Shown piece after piece: positions 1 to 6,986 of a stretch of DNA of 27,009 nt. The notes under the pieces are model-generated. The model had not been told where the DNA came from, made no database searches, and saw only the letters and a program-made list of their open reading frames with translations. The position numbers and the translations under genes are program-made. Numbering within the stretch: the first letter of the stretch is position 1; every line of letters begins with the position of its first letter. This stretch comes from JANQQZ01 sp039187315 (GTDB taxonomy: Bacteria; Planctomycetota; Phycisphaerae; Phycisphaerales; UBA1924): the NCBI GenBank assembly GCA_039187315.1, contig JBCCZQ010000044.1, forward strand, positions 1 to 27,009, read 5' to 3'.

Positions 1-2
1 CG

Positions 3-425
3 CTCCGGCTGATCGTCGAAGGCGCGGACAGGCTGCCGATCCGTTTGGAGTCGTTCGATGCATGGGAGGGCGTCGGGCGGGCGATCGATATGGCCTCGGC
101 CAGGGATCCTGCGTGCCGGTGCTGCGTCGGCCGCATGTTCGACTGGCTCGATGGGTCGGCCGGGGCAGAGGCCCTCGCGCTGTGCGGGCGGAACAGCGTG
201 CAGGTCATGGCCCGCGCAGGCCGTGCGTACGTGCTCGATACGGTGGCGCAGCGGCTCCGTCCGTTCGGGCGGGTCGAGTCGGCAGATGGCCTCGTTCGGG
301 CTGTGGTGCCAACGGACCGGGGTGAGATCGGGCTGTCGGTGTTTGCCGATGGGCGGGCGATCATCGAGGGAACATCGGACCCGGCGGTCGCGCAGGCGGT
401 ATACGACCGATACATCGGGAGATAG
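3..425 (+). CDS. ThiF/MoeB-family adenylyltransferase, C-terminal fragment (5' truncated by window edge)
   Basis: The reading frame is open from the left edge to a TAG at 423-425, so only about 140 C-terminal residues are present. The segment RDPACRCC, followed about 25 residues later by ALCGRNSVQV, resembles the zinc-binding Cys region and distal part of ThiF/MoeB/HesA E1-like enzymes. These adenylate the C-terminal Gly-Gly of a sulfur-carrier protein in thiamine or molybdopterin synthesis. The end, with a DGRAIIEGTSDPAVA stretch and a Tyr-rich tail, also fits ThiF-like proteins. The nucleotide-binding domain would lie outside the window, so the fine function (thiamine, molybdopterin or other sulfur transfer) cannot be assigned. 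An internal TTG at 45 is not the real start, because the homologous sequence continues upstream of it. The next gene starts 2 nt after the stop, suggesting one transcript. Confidence 0.75.
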   Translation, partial: LRLIVEGADRLPIRLESFDAWEGVGRAIDMASARDPACRCCVGRMFDWLDGSAGAEALALCGRNSVQVMARAGRAYVLDTVAQRLRPFGRVESADGLVRAVVPTDRGEIGLSVFADGRAIIEGTSDPAVAQAVYDRYIGR

Positions 426-427
426 GC

Positions 428-961
428 ATGGCGGACACAGTTTCCCCGGCGGTTGAGGGGCTCATCACGGCTGGCCAGCGCGTTGTCGGCTACGCGGCGC
501 TGCTGCGCGACGGCATCGCGGGCGATCGATTCGCACGCTTCGCCGTGGGCACATCCGGTGCGGTCGACTCGAACCACCCGGCGTTCGTGTTCGGGCATCT
601 CAGTCTCTATCCCTCGCGCGTCAGCGAGCTGCTCGGGCTGGACCTGGATGTGCGTGTACCCGAGCCGTGGCAGGCGCTGTTCGCGCCCGGTGCAGCGTGC
701 GTGGACGACCCGGATGGCACGGTCTATCCCAGCATGGAATCGCTGGTCGCCATCTTTGATGAATCGCACGAGCGGCTCTTCGCTGGCATGGCGGGCGTGA
801 CGCTTGAGCGCCTCGCGGAGCCGACGCCCCATGAGCGGTACCGCCAGCGGTTCCCCACGACGATGAGCGCGGTGACGTTCCTGCTGACCGCACATCCGAT
901 GCTCCATCTCGGACAGCTCAGCGCGTGGCGACGGTTCGAAGGGCTCGGGCCGGCCGCCTAA
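428..961 (+). CDS. DinB-superfamily protein
   Basis: This 177-aa protein starts at an ATG with GGGAGA 5-10 nt upstream, 2 nt after the ThiF-like stop. It has the look of the DinB four-helix bundle: an NHPAFVFGHLSLYP segment in the second helix region (about residues 50-63) and a C-terminal HPMLHLGQLSAWRR segment (about 155-168). These supply widely spaced His residues of the type that bind one metal ion in this fold. DinB-fold proteins include thiol-dependent transferases (bacillithiol or mycothiol S-transferases) and many uncharacterised members; nothing here identifies the substrate. The protein appears cytoplasmic, with no signal peptide or membrane segment. It is probably co-transcribed with the preceding adenylyltransferase. 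Confidence 0.72.
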   Translation: MADTVSPAVEGLITAGQRVVGYAALLRDGIAGDRFARFAVGTSGAVDSNHPAFVFGHLSLYPSRVSELLGLDLDVRVPEPWQALFAPGAACVDDPDGTVYPSMESLVAIFDESHERLFAGMAGVTLERLAEPTPHERYRQRFPTTMSAVTFLLTAHPMLHLGQLSAWRRFEGLGPAA

Positions 962-979
962 CCGCCGACGGCTAGGCGG
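954..979. terminator. Bidirectional hairpin between convergent DinB-like and MBL genes
   Basis: CCGCCTA (954-960) is the exact reverse complement of TAGGCGG (973-979), and a smaller GCCG-a-CGGC hairpin lies inside it. The arms contain the ends of both flanking stop codons (TAA of the plus gene, TAG of the minus gene). There is no T-tract on either side, so it may be a Rho-independent-like hairpin with reduced strength rather than a canonical terminator. Confidence 0.5.
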
Positions 980-1649
980 AGGCTTCGCCCTCGGGCCGCA
1001 CGAACTGGTTGTGCCGCTTCTCGTGCCCGATGGTGGTCGGGGGGCCGTGACCCGGATAGGCCGCGGTCTCGTCTGGCAGCGTGTAGAGATGGCTCCTGAT
1101 CGATATAGAGAGCACCTCCACGGAACAGCCGGGGAAATCAGTCCGACCGATCGACTCACGGAACAGCGCGTCACCGACCATCGCGATCGGCGCGTCTCCG
1201 GATATCAGCGCGATCGAGCCTGGCGAATGGCCTGGCACGTGGCGGACCTCCCAGCGGCTTGTGCCGAGCGTGAGCGTCTCGCCGTCGGTCAGCAGACGGT
1301 CGGGCGGATCGAGGGAGATCGGGTTGCCCATAAAGGCAGAGAGGTTGAGCGCGGGGTCCGAGAGCCATGCGCGCTCGGCCTCGTGGATGAGCACGGGCAC
1401 GCCAGGGAATGCCCTGCGGATCGAGGGCAGCCCGGCGATGTGATCGGGGTGTGCGTGGGTGAGGATGACCGCGTCGGGCCTGATCTCCTGTTCGAGCACG
1501 AGGTCGATCAGCGGTCCGGGCCGGTCGCCCGCATCAACGATCCAGATGTGCTCGCCGGATCGGATCGTGTAGCAATTGGTCTGGTAGTCGCCAAGCGGGA
1601 CGCCTCGGACGATCGGGGCCACTGGGTCGGAATTCGTGCTGTCGGGCAT
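972..1649 (-). CDS. MBL-fold metallo-hydrolase (glyoxalase II-like)
   Basis: The start is the ATG at 1649 (MPDST), giving 225 aa; the longer open frame upstream runs through the cupin gene and looks non-coding. The metallo-beta-lactamase signature HAHPDH is at residues 65-70. The further metal ligands are plausible at His141 (HVPGHSPGS), Asp160 (MVGDALF) and His201 (YPGHGPPTTIGHE). The last of these, and the following ExxHN, resemble glyoxalase II and related thioester hydrolases. The N-terminal PLGDYQTNCY motif is also typical of that subgroup. Likely reaction: hydrolysis of an S-acyl-thiol or related ester using a dinuclear metal centre in the cytoplasm. The substrate cannot be read from sequence. 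It is divergent from the cupin gene with 57 nt between starts and convergent with the DinB-like gene. Confidence 0.85.
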   Translation of the reverse strand: MPDSTNSDPVAPIVRGVPLGDYQTNCYTIRSGEHIWIVDAGDRPGPLIDLVLEQEIRPDAVILTHAHPDHIAGLPSIRRAFPGVPVLIHEAERAWLSDPALNLSAFMGNPISLDPPDRLLTDGETLTLGTSRWEVRHVPGHSPGSIALISGDAPIAMVGDALFRESIGRTDFPGCSVEVLSISIRSHLYTLPDETAAYPGHGPPTTIGHEKRHNQFVRPEGEASA

Positions 1650-1655
1650 GCGGGA

Positions 1656-1664
1656 TGGTACACT
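1656..1664 (+). promoter_or_regulatory. Possible extended -10 promoter for the cupin gene
   Basis: TG-g-TACACT fits the extended -10 pattern TGnTAtaaT (4 of 6 in the hexamer) about 40 nt upstream of the cupin ATG. No convincing -35 hexamer sits 16-18 nt upstream. This is an inference from a short motif. Confidence 0.3.
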
Positions 1665-1706
1665 CTGAAATAGCGAGCACCGGCGGTCCAGCCGGAGGAG
1701 CACCGC

Positions 1707-2069
1707 ATGATCCGCAACATCGATGATGTGGCAATGGCGCCGGTCGCGATGGACGGCGTCCGCGGGGCGAGCATGGCGGTCATGGTCGGCCGTGACGATG
1801 GCGCACCGACGTTTGCCCTGCGGAGCTTCGCGCTCGATCCGAACGGTCACACGCCCAAGCACAGCCACGACTACGAACACGAGGTCTATGTGGTGAGCGG
1901 CTCCGGCCGTATCTTGCTTGGTGGTGACGAGCACCCGCTGCGTGCCGGGGACGTCGTGTACGTCAGGGCGGAGCTTGAGCACCAGTTCCGGGCGGGTGAG
2001 GACGGGCTTCGATTCTTGTGCGCGGTGCCGGTTGAGCGGCAGTGCGGCGGGCCGACGCCCGGCAGCTGA
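1707..2069 (+). CDS. Small cupin-domain protein
   Basis: This single-domain protein of 120 aa has a strong ribosome binding site (GGAGGAG) 6-12 nt before the ATG. Cupin motif 1 is clear at residues 47-68, with likely metal ligands His52, His54 and Glu59. Motif 2 (RAGDVVYVRAELEHQF) supplies His92 and the usual Gly-Asp turn. Such small cupins bind a divalent metal and range from sugar isomerases to dioxygenases and simple sensors. The sequence gives no way to choose among these. It is divergently transcribed from the MBL hydrolase, and the next plus-strand gene starts 26 nt after its stop, so the two may share a transcript. Confidence 0.85.
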   Translation: MIRNIDDVAMAPVAMDGVRGASMAVMVGRDDGAPTFALRSFALDPNGHTPKHSHDYEHEVYVVSGSGRILLGGDEHPLRAGDVVYVRAELEHQFRAGEDGLRFLCAVPVERQCGGPTPGS

Positions 2070-2095
2070 GCCCGACGAGGTAGGAGGGTCTTGCC

Positions 2096-3043
2096 ATGAG
2101 CCGACGCGCACTCGCCCTGGTCGTCCTCATCCTGGCCGCGCTGGTCTCCGTGAGCATGATCGTGGCGGGGGTCGTCCGTTCGACCGGAGGCGAGTCGCTC
2201 GGGGACTCGTTCGTGCTCTTCGGGCTTCTGGGCCTGGTGGTAACGGCCTCGGGTGGGGCGGTCGTCGCGGCACTGCCGGTGGTCGATGCGGGGCGGTACG
2301 GCACGTTGGAGTCGGCGATCCGCGATGTCGAGAGGGCCGTGCGACGCGTCAGCGAGCAGTCGGCCCTGTCGGACGACGCTCGTCGCGTGATCAACAGGCG
2401 TAGCGAGCGTGAGCTGCTCTGCCGAGCCATCGAGGAGGACATCCGGACGCGGGATTTTGAGGCGGCCTCGGTGCTGACCGAGGAACTCGCCAAGCGGTTC
2501 GGCTACCCGGCTGAGGCGGACCGCTTCCGATCGGAGATCGAGCGGGCGCGGTCCGAGGGGGTCGACGAGCGGGTGGAATCGGCGATCCATCTCGTCGACC
2601 GGCTGATCGTCGAGCGTCGCTGGGCCGACGCATCCCGCGAGTGTGCCGCTCTGGCCGAGCACCACCCGCACCATCCCCGCGTCCAGGTGCTCGCCGAACG
2701 CGTCGCGCGGGCCAAGCAGCAGTACAAGGAAGAACTCGAGCGGCGTTTCCTTCTGGCGGCGCAGGGCGAGCAGGTCGACGAGGCGATGGAGCTGCTCCGC
2801 GAGCTGGACGGCTATCTGACCGAGCAAGAGGCCGAACCGTTCCGCGAGGTTGCTCGCGGCGTGATCGGCAAGGCCAGGCAGAATCTGGGCGCCTCCTTCA
2901 AGCTGGCGTACCGCGATCGACAGTGGGGTATCGCCGTCGGCCTCGGCGAGCAGATCATCGAGCAGTTTCCCAACTCGCGCATGGCGGCAGAGGTCGAGCA
3001 GCTCATGGCCGAACTCAGAGACCGTGCGGCTGCATCGACCTAG
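2096..3043 (+). CDS. Membrane-anchored helical-repeat (TPR-like/coiled-coil) protein of unknown function
   Basis: This 315-aa protein begins with two hydrophobic segments (about residues 5-27 and 39-62), followed by a charged helix-rich domain of about 250 residues. Repeated patterns of the form W-A-[DI]-A followed 20-30 residues later by FP or HHP (near residues 180-195 and 285-300) suggest degenerate TPR-type helical hairpins. The middle region (about 65-165) is heptad-like and rich in Glu/Arg, as in coiled coils. GTAGGAGG upstream of the ATG is a good Shine-Dalgarno. I recognise no family and assign no reaction; a scaffold at the inner membrane is the most one can infer. Its TAG stop overlaps the TAG of convergent lspA within a shared CTAG (3040-3043). 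Confidence 0.8.
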   Translation: MSRRALALVVLILAALVSVSMIVAGVVRSTGGESLGDSFVLFGLLGLVVTASGGAVVAALPVVDAGRYGTLESAIRDVERAVRRVSEQSALSDDARRVINRRSERELLCRAIEEDIRTRDFEAASVLTEELAKRFGYPAEADRFRSEIERARSEGVDERVESAIHLVDRLIVERRWADASRECAALAEHHPHHPRVQVLAERVARAKQQYKEELERRFLLAAQGEQVDEAMELLRELDGYLTEQEAEPFREVARGVIGKARQNLGASFKLAYRDRQWGIAVGLGEQIIEQFPNSRMAAEVEQLMAELRDRAAAST

Positions 3044-3762
3044 CCGGGCTCCGTGGCGGGTGTGCTCTCCGAAGGGGCATCATCCGGGTCTGCGCGCCAA
3101 AGGTGGATCATCAGACCAATAATTCCGATGATGAGCAGCGCATCGGCAACGTTCGAGACGTAGGGCCAGACCTCCCAGGACCCGATCCGGACACCCGGGA
3201 GCGGATGGATGAAGTCTCGGACGCAGGCGTACACGAGTCGGTCATACAGGTTGCCCAGCCCGCCGGCGAGCAGCAGGCCAAGCGAAGCGTGTGCAAGGGT
3301 GTGCCGACGACGCGTCCACAGCGCAAACATGCTCAGCCCAAGCACCAGTGCGGCCGCTGTAAACCCCACAAAGAGCCATCGCTTTCCGGCTCCGATGCCG
3401 AAGACGGCTCCAGGGTTCAAGACCAGGGTCCACTCAAGCAGGCTCGGGATCACGGTCACCGGTTCGTGGCGGGGGATCAGCGTCGCGAGGTTGCTTGTTT
3501 GCATGACCTCGTCGCGATTAACAGTGACCGGCACGTCGGCGACATGACGGAAGGCGGCATACTTCGTCACCAGATCAAGAACAAGACCCACGACGAGCAC
3601 ACCGATCAGCAGCACCCAGGCACGTGGGCTTCGCCACGCGGGCAGCGCGTCACGATCGTTCATGGCAGTATCCGTGGGGGTATGTGTGGTGCCGTGCGTA
3701 GGCGCATCCACCGGGGATTCCCGAGGGTCGGGATCGTGGGTTGAGCCGATGTTTTCTGTCAC
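3040..3762 (-). CDS. lspA: Lipoprotein signal peptidase (signal peptidase II)
   Basis: Signal peptidase II is an aspartyl protease of the inner membrane that cleaves prolipoprotein signal peptides after lipidation of the conserved Cys. Four hydrophobic segments are visible (about residues 48-66, 128-148, 158-170 and 205-220). The catalytic motifs are conserved: GGLGNLYDRL with Asp174 and VSNVADALLIIG with Asp207. The start chosen is GTG at 3762, overlapping the upstream stop by 4 nt (GTGA), which suggests translational coupling. The ATG at 3663 (MNDRD, 207 aa) would give a length closer to the family norm of 160-200 aa and cannot be excluded. The first 33 residues of the longer form are hydrophilic, Pro/Thr-rich and not part of the known fold. 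Confidence 0.92.
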   Translation of the reverse strand: MTENIGSTHDPDPRESPVDAPTHGTTHTPTDTAMNDRDALPAWRSPRAWVLLIGVLVVGLVLDLVTKYAAFRHVADVPVTVNRDEVMQTSNLATLIPRHEPVTVIPSLLEWTLVLNPGAVFGIGAGKRWLFVGFTAAALVLGLSMFALWTRRRHTLAHASLGLLLAGGLGNLYDRLVYACVRDFIHPLPGVRIGSWEVWPYVSNVADALLIIGIIGLMIHLWRADPDDAPSESTPATEPG

Positions 3763-4775
3763 CGAGGCATGCCGCGCTGCTCGATGTCGCGCGCGGCCTC
3801 GATCGAGAGCCGAGCCCAGGGGATCTCGCGCAGGCGCTCGATACCGATCGGCTTGCGGGTGACCTCGCACAGACCGAAGACGCCATCATCGATACGCTTG
3901 AGCGCCAGATCGATCTCGCGGATGATCCTGCGGTCGGCCTCGGCGAGCCCGATCGACAGCGATTGGTCGTATGCGTCGGAGCCCTGCTCAGCAACGTCAA
4001 GCGCGGGGTTGCCCCCTCGGTCGCCGCGGTCGGCCATCTCGCGCTCCATCTCGGCGATATCCCCCGCGAGTGCGCGACGCTTTTCGATCAGCCGCTCGCG
4101 GAACGCGTCCAGTTCCCGCTTCTTGAACGGGCTCTTGGCTTTCTTGCCTGAAGCCGCGATGTCATCGGTGGCACCGAACTCGCCGTACGGTGAGGCGGGG
4201 GCATTGGGGCCCGAAGGGATCAGAGGCTGCCTCCGCCGCTTGGCGAGCAGCGAACCGAGCGTGCCTGTCGGTGGCGTGATCTTCTGTTTGCCCGCTGACT
4301 TCTTCTTCGGACGGTTTTCGACGATCGTGATGCCTTTCCGCCCGGTCTTCTTCTCGTCGGCGGGCTTGGTCGTCTGGCCTGCCCCGGTCGGCTTGCCGCC
4401 TTTCTGTGGCGTCGGCTTGCTTGTCTTCTTGGGCGCTGGACTCTCGGCTTTTTTGACCGGGGCCTTCTTCACGAGAGGCTTCTTGGAAGCGGGCTTCTTG
4501 ACGGTTGCAGGCTTTTTCGACGCGGATGCGGCGGTCTTTGTCGTCGGAGCCTTTTTTGCCGGAGCCTTCTTGGTTGGGGCCTTCTTCGTAGGTGCCTTCT
4601 TGGTGTCGGGCTTTTTGGTGGTCTTGCTGGTAGTGGTCTTCCTGCTGGCTGACTTGTTTGCCGATGCGCGCGGAGCGGTGGCTTTGCTCGTCGTCTTCTT
4701 CTTCGAGACTGGCTTCTTGGCCTGCTTCTTGGTCGTCTTCTTGGCGGTTTTCTTCGTGGTCTTCTTGGTGGCCAC
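3759..4775 (-). CDS. DksA/TraR-like protein with long histone H1-like Lys/Ala-rich N-terminal tail
   Basis: The start is GTG at 4775, directly before the basic tail, giving 338 aa. Residues 2-165 are low complexity, built from KKAP, KKTT and KKP units like histone H1 tails or bacterial H1-like proteins. Residues 215-335 match the TraR/DksA layout: a coiled-coil pair of helices, an acidic D-x-A-E-x-x-S-D-x-x-D segment at the coiled-coil tip, then RIDDGVFGLCEVTRKPIG and RLREIPWARLS. DksA-type proteins bind the RNA polymerase secondary channel and modulate initiation with ppGpp. The zinc-finger site is degenerate: only Cys303 remains and the second Cys pair is replaced (SIEAA). The tail could add nonspecific nucleic-acid binding (inference). 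A -35/-10 pair lies upstream and lspA overlaps the stop by 4 nt. Confidence 0.85.
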   Translation of the reverse strand: MATKKTTKKTAKKTTKKQAKKPVSKKKTTSKATAPRASANKSASRKTTTSKTTKKPDTKKAPTKKAPTKKAPAKKAPTTKTAASASKKPATVKKPASKKPLVKKAPVKKAESPAPKKTSKPTPQKGGKPTGAGQTTKPADEKKTGRKGITIVENRPKKKSAGKQKITPPTGTLGSLLAKRRRQPLIPSGPNAPASPYGEFGATDDIAASGKKAKSPFKKRELDAFRERLIEKRRALAGDIAEMEREMADRGDRGGNPALDVAEQGSDAYDQSLSIGLAEADRRIIREIDLALKRIDDGVFGLCEVTRKPIGIERLREIPWARLSIEAARDIEQRGMPR

Positions 4776-4858
4776 GTGGAGCCTGCTTTCCGTTTCTCGG
4801 GCCGGGCTTGTGCCGGCGTACCGATCAAAGACCGTGCATATCAGGACACAGGTCGGCA

Positions 4859-4887
4859 AGCGTAGGTAGCCCGCAGAAGCCTGTCAA
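4859..4887 (-). promoter_or_regulatory. Predicted sigma70-type promoter for the DksA-like/lspA pair
   Basis: On the minus strand a perfect -35 hexamer TTGACA (4887-4882) is followed after 17 nt by TACGCT (4864-4859), a weak -10. The transcript would start near 4852, about 77 nt before the GTG at 4775. The rest of the 200-nt gap between accA and this gene shows no ORF or strong hairpin. Confidence 0.5.
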
Positions 4888-4975
4888 AACCGATGCGCCG
4901 GGTCGTGGTTGATGGTGCGAATCACGCTGTCCGGCGGGTGTGTCGGCTCGTGTACTGGTTTCGGCATTGCGAGGT

Positions 4976-6049
4976 TCAGCCCGCTGGTCCATTTGTGCCG
5001 GGATTCGTACGGGGGTGCTCCGGGTCAGAGGAACTGTTCGTCTCCGGATCGTTTTGTTCGATGAACTCGCCGAGCTTCCGGAAACGTTCGTATCGGCCCT
5101 CGAGCAGCGTGTCGGGTTCTGTAGCCGAGAGGCTGTCGAGTTGTTCGACGATCCAGTCACGGAGCATGGCCGCGGCTCGATCTGGCTCGCGGTGAGCCCC
5201 GCCAAGCGGTTCCGGAACGATGTCATCCACGATGCCGAGTCGCAGGTTGTCGCGTGCGGTGAGGTTCAACGAGGTTGCTGCCGAGGCGTTGGTCTGCTCG
5301 TTCGCCTGCTTCCAGAGTATGGCTGCGCAGCCCTCAGGGCTGATCACCGAGTACCACGCGTGCTGCATCATGCCGACACGGTCGGCCACAGCGATGCCCA
5401 GCGCACCGCCCGAACCGCCCTCACCGATGACCACCGACACGATCGGGACGCGCAGCCGTGACATCTCGCGGAGGTTGACCGCGATCGCTTCCGCCTGGCC
5501 CCGTTTCTCAGCGTCCAGCCCCGGGTACGCGCCCGGTGTATCAACGAGTGTGACGATCGGCGTGCCAAACTTCTCGGCGAGCTGCATCTTGAGCAGGGCC
5601 TTGCGGTAGCCTTCCGGATGGGCGCATCCGAAGTGGCAGGCGATGCGTTCCTGTGTCGAGCGCCCTTTGCGGTGGCCGACGACCAGGCATTTGTGGCGTC
5701 CGATCCGGCCGAAGCCGGTGACGATCGCCGGGTCATCGCCGAAGCGTCGATCGCCATGCAACTCAGAGAAGTCGCGGACGAACGACTCGATGTAGTCCTG
5801 GGTCTGTGGGCGATCCGGGTGGCGGCTGACGCGGACCGTGTCCCACGGGCTGAGCTTCTCGTAGAGGGACCGCAGGAGGTCTTCCCGCTGGCGTTCGAGC
5901 TCTGCGATGGCGTCGGAGTTCTCGGGCGGTACTCGCGGGGCGTTGCTCACGCCTGCCGGAGCACCGGGCGGTTCAGCCGAGAGCTCGCGAAGCTGCGCAT
6001 CGATCTCGGACAGCGGTTTTTCGAATTCGAGGGTGTAGAAGGTACTCAT
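4976..6049 (-). CDS. accA: Acetyl-CoA carboxylase carboxyltransferase subunit alpha
   Basis: AccA pairs with AccD to transfer the carboxyl group from biotin to acetyl-CoA, forming malonyl-CoA, the first committed step of fatty acid synthesis. The start is ATG at 6049 (MSTFYTLEFEKP), the usual AccA opening; the long open frame upstream runs antisense to proC. The protein has 357 aa, slightly longer than the common 315-330. Family landmarks are clear: FVRDFSELHGDRRFGDD (about 90-106), HPEGYRKALLKMQLAEKFG (about 144-162), DTPGAYPG (170-177), the oxyanion-type GEGGSGGALG (209-218) and YSVISPEGCAAILWK (about 233-247). The C-terminus ends in a polar Asn/Pro/Ser-rich tail with no clear role. accD is not adjacent. 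It is divergent from proC (76 nt between starts). Confidence 0.96.
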   Translation of the reverse strand: MSTFYTLEFEKPLSEIDAQLRELSAEPPGAPAGVSNAPRVPPENSDAIAELERQREDLLRSLYEKLSPWDTVRVSRHPDRPQTQDYIESFVRDFSELHGDRRFGDDPAIVTGFGRIGRHKCLVVGHRKGRSTQERIACHFGCAHPEGYRKALLKMQLAEKFGTPIVTLVDTPGAYPGLDAEKRGQAEAIAVNLREMSRLRVPIVSVVIGEGGSGGALGIAVADRVGMMQHAWYSVISPEGCAAILWKQANEQTNASAATSLNLTARDNLRLGIVDDIVPEPLGGAHREPDRAAAMLRDWIVEQLDSLSATEPDTLLEGRYERFRKLGEFIEQNDPETNSSSDPEHPRTNPGTNGPAG

Positions 6050-6125
6050 GCCGGATCCAGTCCTCCATGCCTGGGTGCGGATCCGTAGTGTATTCGGTTC
6101 GCTGCCCGTGCATCGGAGGAACCTC

Positions 6126-6986
6126 ATGGCCCAACCCGAGATACCCCCGCCCACGCAAGCGATGCCGGACGCGCTGGCCGTCATCGGCGGCGGTGCGATG
6201 GCCGGGGCCATCCTGTCCGGGGCCGCGGATGCTGCGGTGCTGCCCGCCCGGGTCTGCGTCGCCGAGCCCGATGGCAGCCGACGCGCCGCGTTCGCGACAA
6301 CTGTCGCCTCGGTGGTCGAGGCGGTTTCGTGGCTTGAGAACACCGAGGTGTCCCCGGGATCCGGGCAGATGCTGCTCGCAGTCAAGCCCCAGGCGTTCCC
6401 AGGCGTGGTCGGCGAGTTGGCCGATGCCGGATGTGATGTCGGCACGCGGACGGTCATCTCGATCCTTGCCGGCACGCGTGGTGCGACACTGCGCGAGGGG
6501 CTGGGTGGTTCGGTGCGTGTGATCCGGGTGATGCCCAACACGCCGGCGCAGATCGGACGGGGTACCACCGCGATCGCCGTCTCGGCTGGTGCGACCGACG
6601 CGGATGCGGCTTTCGCCAGGCGCCTTTTCCGAGGCGTCGGATCGGTCGTCGTAGACCTTGAAGAGTCGCAGATGGACGCGTTCACGGCTGTGGCTGGAAG
6701 CGGGCCTGCGTACGTCTTCTCTCTGGCCGAGGCGATGGAGCGTGCGGGTGCGGAGGTGGGTCTTCCCGCGGAGCACATCCGCGCGATCGTCGCCGAGACC
6801 ATCGCCGGGTCCGCCGAGCTGCTGTCTTGTTCAAGTGACGACCCGGCCACGCTCCGCCAACGCGTAACGAGCAAGGGCGGAACGACGGCCGCGGCTCTCA
6901 GCGTACTGGACGAAGCCGGTGTTGGCGACGCGTTTGTACGGGCCATCGAAGCGGCACGCGATCGGGGCCGGGAGCTTGGCGGCTAG
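6126..6986 (+). CDS. proC: Pyrroline-5-carboxylate reductase
   Basis: This enzyme catalyses the last step of proline synthesis, NAD(P)H-dependent reduction of 1-pyrroline-5-carboxylate. The start is ATG at 6126 with GGAGGA just upstream; 286 aa, close to the usual 265-280. The Rossmann motif AVIGGGAMAGAIL is at residues 18-30. LLAVKPQ, SILAGT, RVMPNTPAQIGRG and the substrate-site AVAGSGPAYVF follow in the expected order. The C-terminal family signature appears as VTSKGGTTAAAL (the common form has P in place of K). The first 13 residues are a Pro-rich extension. The stop lies in a CTAG shared with the convergent ABC permease gene. Confidence 0.95.
   Translation: MAQPEIPPPTQAMPDALAVIGGGAMAGAILSGAADAAVLPARVCVAEPDGSRRAAFATTVASVVEAVSWLENTEVSPGSGQMLLAVKPQAFPGVVGELADAGCDVGTRTVISILAGTRGATLREGLGGSVRVIRVMPNTPAQIGRGTTAIAVSAGATDADAAFARRLFRGVGSVVVDLEESQMDAFTAVAGSGPAYVFSLAEAMERAGAEVGLPAEHIRAIVAETIAGSAELLSCSSDDPATLRQRVTSKGGTTAAALSVLDEAGVGDAFVRAIEAARDRGRELGG

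Noticed and set aside
1886..2827. Minus-strand open frame overlapping the cupin and the membrane-anchored protein
   Set aside because: Both plus-strand genes have good ribosome binding sites and plausible protein features, and the antisense frame has none.
4440..4780. Low-complexity tandem-like DNA (repeated CTTCTT-type units)
   Set aside because: It is the coding sequence of the Lys/Ala-rich tail of the DksA-like protein, not an independent repeat element.
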